DNA of 64,000 bases from Kaistella chaponensis (GCF_900156725.1 NZ_FTOI01000009.1:62001-126000), one strand, 5' to 3'. Shown: positions 1 to 9,269, counted from the first letter of the stretch. The notes: generated by a model from the letters alone, not told the origin. Made by a program: numbers and translations.

Positions 1-39
1 GCTTTTTTCTTAAATTAGCATTTTTCAAAATTACTATTT

Positions 40-1236
40 ATGATTTCTAAAAATTATCTGGAAACGCTGCAGAGCGAACTGCAAAATATTAAGAACGATG
101 GCTTGTTCAAGACCGAACGAATCATTACCTCACAGCAATCTGCGGTGATTGAAGCCAACGGAAAAACATTATTAAATTTCTGCGCCAATAACTATCTCGG
201 ATTATCGAATAACAAAGAGGTCATGAAAGCTTCCCAAGAAATGATCGAAAGTCATGGTTACGGAATGTCTTCTGTGCGTTTTATTTGTGGAACTCAGGAT
301 ATTCATAAAGATTTGGAAGCCAAGATTTCGAACTTCCTGGGTTTAGAAGACACCATTTTATATGCAGCTTGTTTTGACGCAAATGGAGGCGTTTTCGAGC
401 CTTTGTTTACCGATCAGGACGCTATAATTTCAGATGAATTAAATCACGCGTCAATTATCGATGGCGTTCGTTTGTGTAAAGCAGCGAGATACCGATATAA
501 AAATAACAACATGCAAGATTTGGAAGAGCAACTTATTGAAGCTTCCAAAAAAGACCACCGTTTTAAAATCATTGTGACCGATGGCGTTTTTTCTATGGAC
601 GGAATTGTGGCAGATTTAAAAGGAGTTTGCGATTTGGCAGATAAATACGATTGTTTGGTGATGGTCGATGATTCGCACGCAACAGGATTTATTGGGAAAA
701 CCGGTCGTGGAACCCATGAAGCGAATGAAGTAATGGGAAGAGTTGATATTATTACTTCCACTTTAGGAAAAGCTTTAGGAGGCGCATTGGGTGGATTTAC
801 TTCTGGTAAAAAAGAGATCATCGATATGCTAAGACAGCGTTCCAGACCTTATTTATTCTCGAATTCTTTGGCTCCAGGAATTGTTGGTGCGGCAATTAAA
901 GTTTTGGATATGATTTCTCATGATACTTCACTTCGAGATCAAGTCATGGAGAACGCAGAATACTTTAGAAAAGAAATGAAAGGCAAAGGTTTTGATATTC
1001 CTGATGGTGATGCTGCGATAGTTCCGGTAATGCTTTATGATGCACCTTTAGCGCAAAAAATGGCAGAACATTTAATGGAAGAAGGAATTTATGTGATCGG
1101 ATTTTTCTACCCAGTAGTAGCAAAAGGTAAAGCCAGAATCAGAGTTCAACTTTCTGCGTCTCATACCAAAGAACACTTAGACAAAGCGATTGCAGCTTTC
1201 GAAAAAGTGGGGAAAGATTTAGGCGTAATTTCATAA
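40..1236 (+). CDS. kbl: Glycine C-acetyltransferase (2-amino-3-ketobutyrate CoA ligase)
   Basis: Cytoplasmic PLP enzyme of threonine breakdown: it cleaves 2-amino-3-oxobutyrate with CoA to glycine and acetyl-CoA. The 398 residues equal the usual Kbl length. The fold-type I alpha-oxoamine synthase pattern is clear: NNYLGLS near residue 50, DDSHATGF near 210, and the PLP lysine in TLGKALGG at K244. No threonine dehydrogenase gene is next to it, so the substrate must come from a gene elsewhere. A strong terminator follows, so it is probably transcribed alone. Related enzymes (serine palmitoyltransferase, BioF) share the fold, but the length and C-terminal sequence favour Kbl. Confidence 0.93.
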   Translation: MISKNYLETLQSELQNIKNDGLFKTERIITSQQSAVIEANGKTLLNFCANNYLGLSNNKEVMKASQEMIESHGYGMSSVRFICGTQDIHKDLEAKISNFLGLEDTILYAACFDANGGVFEPLFTDQDAIISDELNHASIIDGVRLCKAARYRYKNNNMQDLEEQLIEASKKDHRFKIIVTDGVFSMDGIVADLKGVCDLADKYDCLVMVDDSHATGFIGKTGRGTHEANEVMGRVDIITSTLGKALGGALGGFTSGKKEIIDMLRQRSRPYLFSNSLAPGIVGAAIKVLDMISHDTSLRDQVMENAEYFRKEMKGKGFDIPDGDAAIVPVMLYDAPLAQKMAEHLMEEGIYVIGFFYPVVAKGKARIRVQLSASHTKEHLDKAIAAFEKVGKDLGVIS

Positions 1237-1255
1237 TTTTTTTGACCAATCTAGG

Positions 1256-1292
1256 AAGCCTTTCAGCCTTTCAAAGCTGGAAGGCTTTTTTT
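1256..1292 (+). terminator. Rho-independent terminator after kbl
   Basis: AAGCCTTTCAGC and GCTGGAAGGCTT form a 12-nt stem with one mismatch around an 8-nt loop, followed by a T-run. It separates kbl from the next gene. Confidence 0.85.
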
Positions 1293-1303
1293 AAACAGCA
1301 AAC

Positions 1304-1732
1304 ATGTTCAGCAAAGTAGAAGCACAACAAATCAGGAAAGAATTCTGGATCGCTTTTGGAAAAAGTTTTCCCCGAAAGTGGATTTTATACAACACGAAAA
1401 TTAAAGATTTCTCCTTTAAATTTAATGCAGATCCAAAAAAAGCTGAGGTTTCTTTAGATATAGAAATGATTGATGAAGTCTTTCGGAATGCCTATTTCGA
1501 AAAAATGTGGTCGCTAGAATCTATTCTGGAAGAGGAATTAGGGGAAATTTTTAAAGATGAATTTTATCTTTTAGAAAACGGAAAAGTCATTTCTCGATTT
1601 TGGATCACCAAAGCGAACGTATCTATTTATGATAAAAATACATGGCAAGAAATCTTTGAGTTTTTTGTCGAAAAAATGGAAGGTTTTGAAAGGGTTTTCT
1701 ATGAATATGAAGATTTTATTAAAGATGTTTAA
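1304..1732 (+). CDS. DUF4268 family protein
   Basis: A 142-residue soluble protein rich in aromatic and acidic residues, starting MFSKVEAQQIRKEFWIAFGK. This start and the repeated F/W-E patterns match the small stand-alone DUF4268 proteins common in flavobacteria. The function is not known, and no catalytic motif, signal peptide or membrane segment is visible. It starts 12 nt after the kbl terminator, so it either has its own promoter or depends on read-through. Family assignment is from memory of the N-terminal sequence. Confidence 0.75.
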   Translation: MFSKVEAQQIRKEFWIAFGKSFPRKWILYNTKIKDFSFKFNADPKKAEVSLDIEMIDEVFRNAYFEKMWSLESILEEELGEIFKDEFYLLENGKVISRFWITKANVSIYDKNTWQEIFEFFVEKMEGFERVFYEYEDFIKDV

Positions 1733-1785
1733 TCCAATTATTTAACCGTAATTTCAAAATTTATCGATCAAAATCTTAAAAAATT

Positions 1786-2433
1786 TTAGCCGAATTTTTT
1801 AATGGATTGCAAGGCTTCAATATTCTTTATTTTTATGTTTTCATCGGTATATTCGATGTAACCTTCTGCGGTGAAATTATTTAAACACTTATTGATATTT
1901 TCTCTGGAATATCCCAACATATCACTAATTTCTTTTTGTTTTAAATAGATCAAGCATCCTTTTTCACTGTAGCAAAGCAGAAAATTTGCTAAAGCTCCGT
2001 TCACCTTATTCCGTTTATAGCTTAAAAGATTTTTTACCAAGGAATTCATGTTCTCATTAGACTTATTATAAACCTCTACAAGAAATTTAGAATTCGTTGC
2101 GACAAACTTTCTGTAAACATTTTTTTCGAACTGTATAATTTCGGTTCCCTTTACTCCGTACGCTGAAAAAAAGACAGGCTCTTCAGTGAATAAATACCTC
2201 AAGCCAATAAAATCTTTTTCGCCATAGATATCTACAAGATGACCCTCACTATCTTTTAGTTTTACTTCCCCTTTGTAAATGTAAAAAACCGACAGTAGTA
2301 AGCTTTCGTTTTTGATGAACATTTCCTCCTGCTCAAATTTCATGAGTGACGCATTAGAATTAAGTACCGACTTTTCATGATCACTCAAGTGGTCAAAAAA
2401 AGGATTTTCTAAATAAGTTTCTGGTACAGTCAT
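1786..2433 (-). CDS. Crp/Fnr family transcriptional regulator
   Basis: An N-terminal cyclic-nucleotide-binding-like beta barrel (about residues 15-125, with IYKGEVKLKD and the EKDFIGLRYLF turn) is followed by a C-terminal winged helix whose recognition helix reads KEISDMLGYSRENINKCLNNF. It has no N-terminal cysteine cluster, so it is not a classical Fe-S Fnr; cysteines occur only as LLCYSEKGC. The ATG at 2433 is preferred to the in-frame TTG at 2454 because a promoter-like -7 box would overlap the longer start. It is divergent from the dicarboxylate transporter, porin and aspA genes and is the likely local regulator of anaerobic C4-dicarboxylate use. The ligand is unknown. Confidence 0.85.
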   Translation of the reverse strand: MTVPETYLENPFFDHLSDHEKSVLNSNASLMKFEQEEMFIKNESLLLSVFYIYKGEVKLKDSEGHLVDIYGEKDFIGLRYLFTEEPVFFSAYGVKGTEIIQFEKNVYRKFVATNSKFLVEVYNKSNENMNSLVKNLLSYKRNKVNGALANFLLCYSEKGCLIYLKQKEISDMLGYSRENINKCLNNFTAEGYIEYTDENIKIKNIEALQSIKKFG

Positions 2434-2450
2434 CGTTTTTATTAACTCAA

Positions 2451-2479
2451 GCAATTTACGTTTTTTTTATTCGTATCAA
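2451..2479 (-). promoter_or_regulatory. Candidate promoter of the Crp/Fnr gene
   Basis: On the minus strand TTG (2479-2477) is followed after 18 nt by TAAATTGC (2458-2451), close to the Bacteroidota consensus TTG-N19-TAnnTTTG. Confidence 0.4.
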
Positions 2480-2518
2480 GTGGGTGTATTGTATGAAATT
2501 AATCAACTAAGAAAATGT

Positions 2519-2534
2519 TCACACTTTGATGTGA
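2519..2534. promoter_or_regulatory. Candidate Crp/Fnr operator (TCACA-N6-TGTGA)
   Basis: A perfect inverted repeat of 5-nt arms with a 6-nt spacer lies between the divergent regulator and transporter genes. It has the arm length and spacing of a Crp site with the two half-sites exchanged. An overlapping pair TTTGA (2525-2529) and TCAAA (2539-2543) could be a second Fnr-like site. Confidence 0.4.
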
Positions 2535-2627
2535 CTATTCAAACTCCCTGCTGAAAGATAGTTCATAGGGTAGAATCAAAAATCTGTGTTTATTCGGCGG
2601 ACCTTTACCCCAATAAAAAACAAGAAC

Positions 2628-3959
2628 ATGGAATACGCAGTTTATTTACAACTTATCGTGGTTTTGGCCGCAATATTTGTTGGAGCAAAAGTAGGAGGAA
2701 TTGGGTTAGGAATTTTTGGAATGATAGGAATGGCCATATTGGTCTTCGTATTTCATATTCCTCCTGGTGAAGCGCCTATAGAAGTTATGTTAATGATTGT
2801 TGCGGTAATTACTGCAGCATCTACTTTACAGTCTGCCGGTGGATTGGATTATCTGGTTAAGGTGGCAGAAAAAATTCTTCGAAGAAATCCAGAATCAATT
2901 ACTTATTTGGGACCGATTGTCTGTTATGTATTTACCTTTTTAGCGGGAACTGGGCATATCGCTTATTCACTACTGCCAATTATTTCTGAAATTGCCACAG
3001 ATAGTAAAGTTCGTCCTGAGCGTCCACTGAGTATTTCGGTTATTGCTTCGCAGCAGGCGATCACAGCAAGCCCGATTTCTGCCGCTACAGCCGCACTATT
3101 AAGTACCAGTTTATTAGGTGGTCAAGGAATCGAAATGATTGATATTTTGATGGTCTGCGTTCCTGCAACGATTCTCGGAGTTTTAGCTGGTGCCTTTGCC
3201 GTTAGTTTTGTGGGAGTTGATTTAGATAAAGATCCCATCTATTTGAAAAGATTACAGGAAGGTTTAATACAAACGAAAGAACATACAGAAACATCTAATG
3301 CAGATAGCAAAAGTCGTCCGTTGATTGCCGTGATTCTATTTCTAATGGGTGTATTCTCTGTTGTTTTGTTTGGTTCAATTTCCAGTTTAAGACCTTCATT
3401 TAATATCGATGGTGAAATGGTGAAAGTAACAATGGCACAAATCATTGAAATCGTGATGATGTCTACCGCAGGGTTGATTTTACTTCTCGCGAAAGCTGAT
3501 GTTACGAAGGCAGTTAATGGAAGCATCTTTATTGCAGGAATGCAAGCAGTTATTGCCATCTTCGGTATTGCCTGGATGGGAGATACGTTTTTTAATGGAA
3601 ACCTTGCTTTCTTCAAAGAAAACATACAAAGTGTAGTGACGACGTATCCTTTCCTTTTCGCATTTGCGCTGTTCGTGATGTCGATCTTATTGTTCAGTCA
3701 GGCAGCGACCGTTCGTACACTTTATCCGCTAGGATTGGCTTTGGGTATTTCACCACTTGCATTGCTCGCTATGTTTCCAGCGGTGAACGGTTACTTCTTC
3801 TTACCTAATTATCCGACGGTGGTGGCAGCGATTAACTTCGACCGAACAGGGACAACCAGAATTGGTAAGTATGTGATTAACCACTCGTTTCAGATCCCAG
3901 GATTTGTCTCAACAATTGTAGCAATTGCAGTCGGTTATCTCATTATCAGTTTTATGTAG
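2628..3959 (+). CDS. Anaerobic C4-dicarboxylate transporter (DcuA/DcuB family)
   Basis: An inner-membrane protein of 443 residues with about 11-12 hydrophobic segments. It matches the Dcu family in length and in blocks such as GTGHIAYSLLPIISEIA and SVIASQQAITASPISAAT. Dcu proteins exchange fumarate, aspartate or malate for succinate during anaerobic growth. The ATG at 2628 (MEYAVYLQL) is chosen over an upstream in-frame GTG at 2586, because the additional 14 residues (FIRRTFTPIKNKN) do not fit the family. It heads a transporter-porin-aspA unit: aspartate imported here can be converted to fumarate by AspA and succinate exported. Confidence 0.9.
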   Translation: MEYAVYLQLIVVLAAIFVGAKVGGIGLGIFGMIGMAILVFVFHIPPGEAPIEVMLMIVAVITAASTLQSAGGLDYLVKVAEKILRRNPESITYLGPIVCYVFTFLAGTGHIAYSLLPIISEIATDSKVRPERPLSISVIASQQAITASPISAATAALLSTSLLGGQGIEMIDILMVCVPATILGVLAGAFAVSFVGVDLDKDPIYLKRLQEGLIQTKEHTETSNADSKSRPLIAVILFLMGVFSVVLFGSISSLRPSFNIDGEMVKVTMAQIIEIVMMSTAGLILLLAKADVTKAVNGSIFIAGMQAVIAIFGIAWMGDTFFNGNLAFFKENIQSVVTTYPFLFAFALFVMSILLFSQAATVRTLYPLGLALGISPLALLAMFPAVNGYFFLPNYPTVVAAINFDRTGTTRIGKYVINHSFQIPGFVSTIVAIAVGYLIISFM

Positions 3960-3984
3960 CATGTATCATTAAAGAATAAACATC

Positions 3985-5145
3985 ATGAAAAAATATATAA
4001 CAGTCGCCTTCGTATCTTTATTTTCTCTAGGCGTCTATGCACAGGATAATCCCACCAACAAAGAAACTGATAATAAAATTAGTTTTCTGGAAAGACATAA
4101 CGACCAACTCAATATCTTTTTCCATATTCAATCTAGTTTCGACGTCGTTTCAGAACAAAGTAAAGAAACAGATATGGCATTTAAGGCAAGACAGTTCCGA
4201 TTGGAAATTAAAGGAAATCTTACTGATAAATTGTTTTATCGTTTTAGACAAAGGTTGAACAAGCCTACGAACCCACAATCTTTGGATAACTTAGGTAAAG
4301 CCACCGATTATATTTACGTTGGTTATAAAGCCACCGATAAAATTACCCTGATTACTGGGAAACAACGTCAAGCTTGGGGCGGATTTGAATTTGATCTCAA
4401 TGCCATTAATGTTCATGAATATTCTGATTTTATTAATGCAATGGATAACAGTATGATGGGTGGAACTATTATTTATACTCCCTTTAAAAATCAGGAATTT
4501 CAGTTTCAGATCACCAATAACAGAAACTCCTACTTAGAAGATATTTATGGTGATTTGTCAGCGCAGGGAATTGAACAGTCTCACAGTCCGCTTGCCTACG
4601 TCATCAACTGGAATGGTAGTTTTCTGAACAAGCGTTTTCAGACGCGATGGGCGTATGGAATTCAGACAGAAGCCAAGAATAACTATTCTAAAATGATTAC
4701 TCTGGGTACTAAATATAATCTCGAGCAGTTTCAGTTGACTTTTGATTTTATGAATGCTGATGAAAAAATTGATCGCTTAGGAATTGCCACCAAAGATGGA
4801 GCGAAATGGCTAGAGCAAAACAACCAGAAAATATTTCGCGACGTTACTTACAATACCCTCATTCTAAAAGCAGAATTTCAACCCAAACCAGAGTGGAATA
4901 TCTTCGCCAAAGGAATGTATGAAACCACCTCTGTAAAAGACGTAGTGAATTACGATGATGATTTCCGAAAAGCCTATGGTTACATGGGAGGCGTGGAATA
5001 TCTCCCTTTTAAAGATCAGGACTTAAGACTTTTCTTGGCCTATATCGGTAGAAAATATGTCTACACCAAAGCAATTCCGACTTTACACGATTTTAATACT
5101 GATCGAGTTAGTTTAGGCGTAATGTATAGAATTAAAGCTTTCTAA
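3985..5145 (+). CDS. Outer-membrane porin (OprO/OprP-like)
   Basis: A 386-residue protein with a signal peptide (cleavage after the first 19 residues, ...LGVYAQ|DNP). Alternating aromatic and polar beta strands run to a C-terminal aromatic residue (MYRIKAF), as in outer-membrane barrels. The block FKARQFRLEIKGNLTDKLFY followed by TLITGKQRQAWGGFEF resembles the phosphate-selective porin O/P family. It starts 25 nt after the Dcu transporter gene and precedes aspA, so it is inferred to carry dicarboxylates or aspartate across the outer membrane rather than phosphate. That substrate is inferred from context only. Confidence 0.8.
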   Translation: MKKYITVAFVSLFSLGVYAQDNPTNKETDNKISFLERHNDQLNIFFHIQSSFDVVSEQSKETDMAFKARQFRLEIKGNLTDKLFYRFRQRLNKPTNPQSLDNLGKATDYIYVGYKATDKITLITGKQRQAWGGFEFDLNAINVHEYSDFINAMDNSMMGGTIIYTPFKNQEFQFQITNNRNSYLEDIYGDLSAQGIEQSHSPLAYVINWNGSFLNKRFQTRWAYGIQTEAKNNYSKMITLGTKYNLEQFQLTFDFMNADEKIDRLGIATKDGAKWLEQNNQKIFRDVTYNTLILKAEFQPKPEWNIFAKGMYETTSVKDVVNYDDDFRKAYGYMGGVEYLPFKDQDLRLFLAYIGRKYVYTKAIPTLHDFNTDRVSLGVMYRIKAF

Positions 5146-5268
5146 AAAAAAGGAAGGCAAATATCGATCTTTCGATGTTTAAAAAGTCTTAAAAAAGAGG
5201 CATCTTCAATTTAAACATTGATAAAAATTTAAAAAAATATATTTATAAATACTTCAAAATCAATTATT

Positions 5269-6675
5269 ATGAAAAATTACAGAGTAGAATCCGACTTACT
5301 CGGAGAATTGCAAGTTCCTAAAGAGGCTTATTATGGCGTACAAACGCAACGTGCTGTAGATAATTTTTACATCACCGGTCAAAAGATGGGCGATTATCCA
5401 GAATTTGTAAAAGCGATCGCTTATGTAAAACTTGCCGCTGCCAAAACCAATCATGAACTAGGTCTTTTAGATGATAAAATGACCGACGCGATTTCACAGG
5501 CTTGCCAAGAAATTATAGACGGTCAATTCCACGATCAATTTCCCGTAGACATGATTCAGGGTGGTGCAGGAACCTCGGTTAATATGAATGCCAATGAAGT
5601 TATTGCCAATCGTGCTTTAGAAATAATGGGCTACGAAAAAGGAGACTATCAACACTGTTATCCAAACGATCATTTAAATCTTTCGCAATCTACAAATGAT
5701 GTGTATCCTACCACAGTTCGATTGACGGTAATCAAAATGAATCAGATTTTGGTGAAGCATTTGGCTGAATTAAACAATTCATTCCGAAAAAAAGGAGAAG
5801 AATTTAGTGATGTCATTAAAATGGGACGAACCCAATTACAAGATGCAGTTCCAATGACTTTGGGTCAGGAATTTGGCGCATTTGCAGCTAATTTAGATGA
5901 AGAAATCACCCTCTTAAATAATATTTCTAATTTGTTTTTAGAAATTAATATGGGCGGAACCGCAATTGGAACAGGAATTAATGCTCCACAAGGATACGCT
6001 TTACTTTGCGCAGAAAAACTGGCGAAGTTAACTGGCGAAGCTTTTGTGTCTGCTCCAAACCTTGTAGAAGCCACTCCAGATACAGGTTCATATTTAATTT
6101 ACTCTTCAGCGCTAAAACGTTTGGCGGTGAAACTTTCGAAAATCTGTAATGATTTAAGATTGCTTTCTTCTGGTCCGAGAACGGGTATTAATGAAATTAA
6201 TCTTCCAGCCATGCAACCAGGATCTTCCATTATGCCAGGAAAAGTAAATCCTGTAATTCCAGAAGTGGTGAATCAGGTTTGTTTTAAAGTAATTGGTAAT
6301 GATTTAACCGTAACTTTTGCCGCAGAAGCAGGGCAATTACAGTTAAATGTGATGGAGCCTGTACTTTGCGCTTCGATTGTAGAATCGATGATTTTCTTAC
6401 AAAGAGCCATGGATACTTTGCGAACCAAATGTATCGATGGAATTACAGCGAACCGCGATGTTTGTAAAAATCTCGTCATGAATAGCATCGGAATCGTAAC
6501 CGCGTTGAACCCTTATATTGGTTATAAAGCCAGTACCAAAATCGCTCAACAAGCCATGGAAACAGGAAAAACGGTTTATGATTTGGTGTTAGAACAAAAC
6601 ATGCTATCGAAAGAAAAACTGGACGAAATTCTAGATCCGAAAAATATGTTAAGTGCGCACGACGCAATTAATTAA
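5269..6675 (+). CDS. aspA: Aspartate ammonia-lyase
   Basis: Converts L-aspartate to fumarate and ammonia in the cytoplasm. Its 468 residues match the fumarase/aspartase family, with the start YRVESDLLGELQVP and the signature loop GSSIMPGKVNPVIPE at about residues 318-332 (the second serine is the catalytic base in this family). Class II fumarase is the main alternative, but the N-terminal sequence and the position after a Dcu transporter favour aspartase. The 123-nt gap after the porin gene is A/T-rich and may hold a further promoter. A long inverted repeat follows the gene. Confidence 0.93.
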   Translation: MKNYRVESDLLGELQVPKEAYYGVQTQRAVDNFYITGQKMGDYPEFVKAIAYVKLAAAKTNHELGLLDDKMTDAISQACQEIIDGQFHDQFPVDMIQGGAGTSVNMNANEVIANRALEIMGYEKGDYQHCYPNDHLNLSQSTNDVYPTTVRLTVIKMNQILVKHLAELNNSFRKKGEEFSDVIKMGRTQLQDAVPMTLGQEFGAFAANLDEEITLLNNISNLFLEINMGGTAIGTGINAPQGYALLCAEKLAKLTGEAFVSAPNLVEATPDTGSYLIYSSALKRLAVKLSKICNDLRLLSSGPRTGINEINLPAMQPGSSIMPGKVNPVIPEVVNQVCFKVIGNDLTVTFAAEAGQLQLNVMEPVLCASIVESMIFLQRAMDTLRTKCIDGITANRDVCKNLVMNSIGIVTALNPYIGYKASTKIAQQAMETGKTVYDLVLEQNMLSKEKLDEILDPKNMLSAHDAIN

Positions 6676-6687
6676 GTACGTAAGTCC

Positions 6688-6781
6688 AATAATGGAGCTT
6701 AGATATTAAGTTTGTTTCAAGATTTTTTATTAAAAGGGTATTCTCATATTGTTTGATAACAACATTCTGAGCTCCGTTATT
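6688..6781. repeat. Long-loop inverted repeat after aspA
   Basis: The 16-nt arms at 6688-6703 and 6766-6781 are complementary at 14 positions, and the other two would be G-U pairs in RNA. They enclose 62 nt and are followed by TTTCTTCTTT. It may act as the aspA terminator or be a remnant of a small inverted-repeat element. Confidence 0.55.
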
Positions 6782-6827
6782 TTTCTTCTTTAAATTTAAA
6801 AAGACGTTCACGAAATGACCATTAAAA

Positions 6828-6859
6828 AAAACCTTCAGGATTTTATTCTTGAAGGTTTT
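6828..6859 (-). terminator. Terminator of the hemJ-gldF-gldG unit
   Basis: AAAACCTTCA and TGAAGGTTTT form a perfect 10-bp stem with a 12-nt loop and a T-run on the minus strand. The stem overlaps the last codons and stop of gldG. Confidence 0.8.
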
Positions 6860-8519
6860 TGATTGATGCGAATTTTCTCTTTCGCAGCCAGTAGAAAAAT
6901 CCACCCAGAAGTCCGATAATTGCTAGTGGAAGCAATAAGTTAATCCATTGCCACTTTGTTCTTTCTTCGTCGATTCTTTGTCGGTCGAGTAATCTCGCTT
7001 CTATATTTCGGTTTCTTAATTCCATTAAGTTGGAATCATCCAAAAGAAAATCAAGGGAATTTCTCAGAAACTGTTCGTTGCCATACATTTGTTTGGTCAA
7101 CAAATCTTCGCCTAAAGCAAGCGGTTTCCCTTTGTAAATTTGATTTCTACCGACATCGCCATCTGCGATTATGATCATTTTATTGTTTTTGCTGTCCGAT
7201 GTAAAATTCGGATAAGCATTTCGTTCGCTTCTAGTCGCATAAGCGGATTTAAATTTACCTTCCAAACTCACCGCAAAAATTTTTGGTGAAGAGGGTTTAT
7301 CGAATTCACTCAGAGAATCTGCTTTTACAATTTCTGCTAATGAAACATAATTGGGAACCTGTTTGATATTCGTTCTTTCGCTTGATTCAAATAAAACTTT
7401 GGTTTTCAAATTTTTTCTGCCCAAAGTATCGATAGAAGTAGGAAATTCGAATTTTACGGGGTTGATGTTTTTCGTGATCGGATTGGGAGTTTCTGCTATT
7501 CCCAACGGAAAATAAGGCCACAAAAAACTGCTGAATTGAGGATTTCCGGCAACTTCACCAGACACGATTCTGATCAGCGCAGATTTTTTCATGTCTTTCA
7601 CCAAACCTGGATTAATTCTGATTCCGTAATTAAAAAAGAAATCGGTCAAATTATTATCCATCGGGTAAGCCATGATTTTTTTCGACTGAAAAAGCGTGTC
7701 CATTTCAGCATTTACCGCATCAATCATCCACAACGTTTTCCCGCCGTTCATGATGTATTGGTCTAAAATCAATTTTTCGCTTTCGGTAAAAGGTTTTCTT
7801 GGTTTTGCTATAACCAGCGCATCCATCTTTTTCAGTTTCGGAACATCTGCTAATGACAATTCTTTTTGATTCGCCGGAATAATCGGACCTGCGTTGTAAT
7901 TTTCCAGCGCCATATCCATAAAACCTTGAAATTGCGTAGGTCCCAATTCATCTTGATTGATGAGGATTCCGACGTTTTTTTTATGATCTTCGGTCAGTAA
8001 TTTAATGTTGGATGCAAAGTTATACTCCAGATTTTCAATGGATCGCGTGAGTTGCTCAGAAGCGTCGATTCCAGTTTGATTAATGATTAAAGGAATAGAA
8101 AATGAGTTCGAATTGTATTTTAGAAGCGCATACGGAAACATCACGATTTCCGAAATTTTGCCATCCTTCATGTCAGGAAGAACAGAGGGTTGCATTCCCA
8201 GAGCCGCCAAAGTTTCTTTGGACATTTTTGTTTGGATGGGATCTATAAATTTGAAATCGATTTTCGGGTTTACTTTTCGAAATTCTTCTAACATAAATCG
8301 TGTTTCGTTTTGCAGCTGACGAAAACTTGCGGGGAAATCACCTTCCAGATAAACATCGACTATTAAAGGCTTTTCTACCGATTCTAATACTTTTAAAGTA
8401 GAAGGGGAAAGCGTGTATCGTTTTTCTTGAGTGAAATCAAATCGCTTTGAAAAAATGCCGAAAACGCCGAGCATTCCGAAAATCGCAAGAAGAATATAGA
8501 GAATCTGTTTTTTGTCCAT
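6843..8519 (-). CDS. gldG: Gliding motility ABC transporter substrate-binding protein GldG
   Basis: A 558-residue membrane protein with an N-terminal membrane segment (about residues 7-24), a large extracytoplasmic region of the ABC-type uncharacterised/GldG type (RFDFTQEKRYTLSPSTLKVL at the start is characteristic), and a C-terminal membrane segment (LLLPLAIIGLLGGFFYWLRKRK) with a basic tail. With GldF and the ATPase GldA (not in this window) it forms an ABC transporter associated with flavobacterial gliding. It lies 21 nt after gldF. Many Chryseobacterium-like bacteria keep gldFG without obvious gliding, so motility cannot be inferred from it. Confidence 0.92.
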   Translation of the reverse strand: MDKKQILYILLAIFGMLGVFGIFSKRFDFTQEKRYTLSPSTLKVLESVEKPLIVDVYLEGDFPASFRQLQNETRFMLEEFRKVNPKIDFKFIDPIQTKMSKETLAALGMQPSVLPDMKDGKISEIVMFPYALLKYNSNSFSIPLIINQTGIDASEQLTRSIENLEYNFASNIKLLTEDHKKNVGILINQDELGPTQFQGFMDMALENYNAGPIIPANQKELSLADVPKLKKMDALVIAKPRKPFTESEKLILDQYIMNGGKTLWMIDAVNAEMDTLFQSKKIMAYPMDNNLTDFFFNYGIRINPGLVKDMKKSALIRIVSGEVAGNPQFSSFLWPYFPLGIAETPNPITKNINPVKFEFPTSIDTLGRKNLKTKVLFESSERTNIKQVPNYVSLAEIVKADSLSEFDKPSSPKIFAVSLEGKFKSAYATRSERNAYPNFTSDSKNNKMIIIADGDVGRNQIYKGKPLALGEDLLTKQMYGNEQFLRNSLDFLLDDSNLMELRNRNIEARLLDRQRIDEERTKWQWINLLLPLAIIGLLGGFFYWLRKRKFASIKNLQE

Positions 8520-8540
8520 TTGATGAATAGTATAGAACGG

Positions 8541-9269
8541 TTATTTTTTCTTTTCTACAAAAATTTTCGCCAAAAAAAGGCTCAGTACAATCACCAAAAG
8601 AAAGTAGAAAACGTCTCTGGTGTCTATTAAACCTCTTGTAAATGCGATGAAATGCTGATAAAACCCCAAATTGCTGAGAATGTAATCGGCGCCACCCAAT
8701 AATTTGTAACTCGCCAGTTGCTCAATTCCAAAATAGAAAATAAAGCACAAAAAGACACCGAGAAGATAAGCCATGATTTGATTCTGAGAAAGTGATGAAG
8801 CTAAAATTCCGACCGCTGAAAAAACAGCAATGAGTAAAACTAAACCGAAATAACTTCCGAATGTCGCGCCTAAATCAATGTTTCCTTTCGGAACACCTAA
8901 AATGTAAACGGTACAAAAATACACCAGAGAAGGAATAATGCATAAAACACCAACGATCAAAACTGAAAGAAATTTTCCGGCGATAATTTCAGATATTTTC
9001 ACCGGTTGAGAAAAAAGCCAGTTCAGGGTTCCCGATTGCTCTTCTTCTGCCAAAGATTTCATCGAAACAGCAGGAATTACAAACATCAATAACCACGGTG
9101 CTAAAACGAAATAACTTTGCAGAGTCGCAGTACCAATATCGAATAGATTAAAATCATTCTCAAAGAAAAACAAAAACAAAGACCCAATCAAACTGAACGC
9201 TGCGATGATGAACCACGCGCTCCAGTTCCCGAAAAAGGTCCAAAGTTCTTTTCTAAAAATTGCAATCAT
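8541..9269 (-). CDS. gldF: Gliding motility ABC transporter permease GldF
   Basis: A 242-residue ABC-2 type permease with six hydrophobic segments. It starts with the typical IAIFRKELWTFFGNWSAWFI and contains LAEEEQSGTLNWLFSQPV, the permease loop expected after the second helix. It is in the same direction as gldG (21 nt downstream) and follows hemJ by 48 nt. The C-terminus ends in a basic tail (KIFVEKKK). The partner ATPase is not encoded nearby. Confidence 0.92.
   Translation of the reverse strand: MIAIFRKELWTFFGNWSAWFIIAAFSLIGSLFLFFFENDFNLFDIGTATLQSYFVLAPWLLMFVIPAVSMKSLAEEEQSGTLNWLFSQPVKISEIIAGKFLSVLIVGVLCIIPSLVYFCTVYILGVPKGNIDLGATFGSYFGLVLLIAVFSAVGILASSLSQNQIMAYLLGVFLCFIFYFGIEQLASYKLLGGADYILSNLGFYQHFIAFTRGLIDTRDVFYFLLVIVLSLFLAKIFVEKKK

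Noticed and set aside
444..821. 125-codon open frame on the minus strand within kbl
   Set aside because: It lies entirely opposite a well-conserved enzyme gene and has no recognisable sequence or start signals.
2586..2627. GTG start that would lengthen the Dcu transporter by 14 residues
   Set aside because: The extension is basic and unlike the family's N-terminus, while ATG 2628 opens directly into the first membrane segment.
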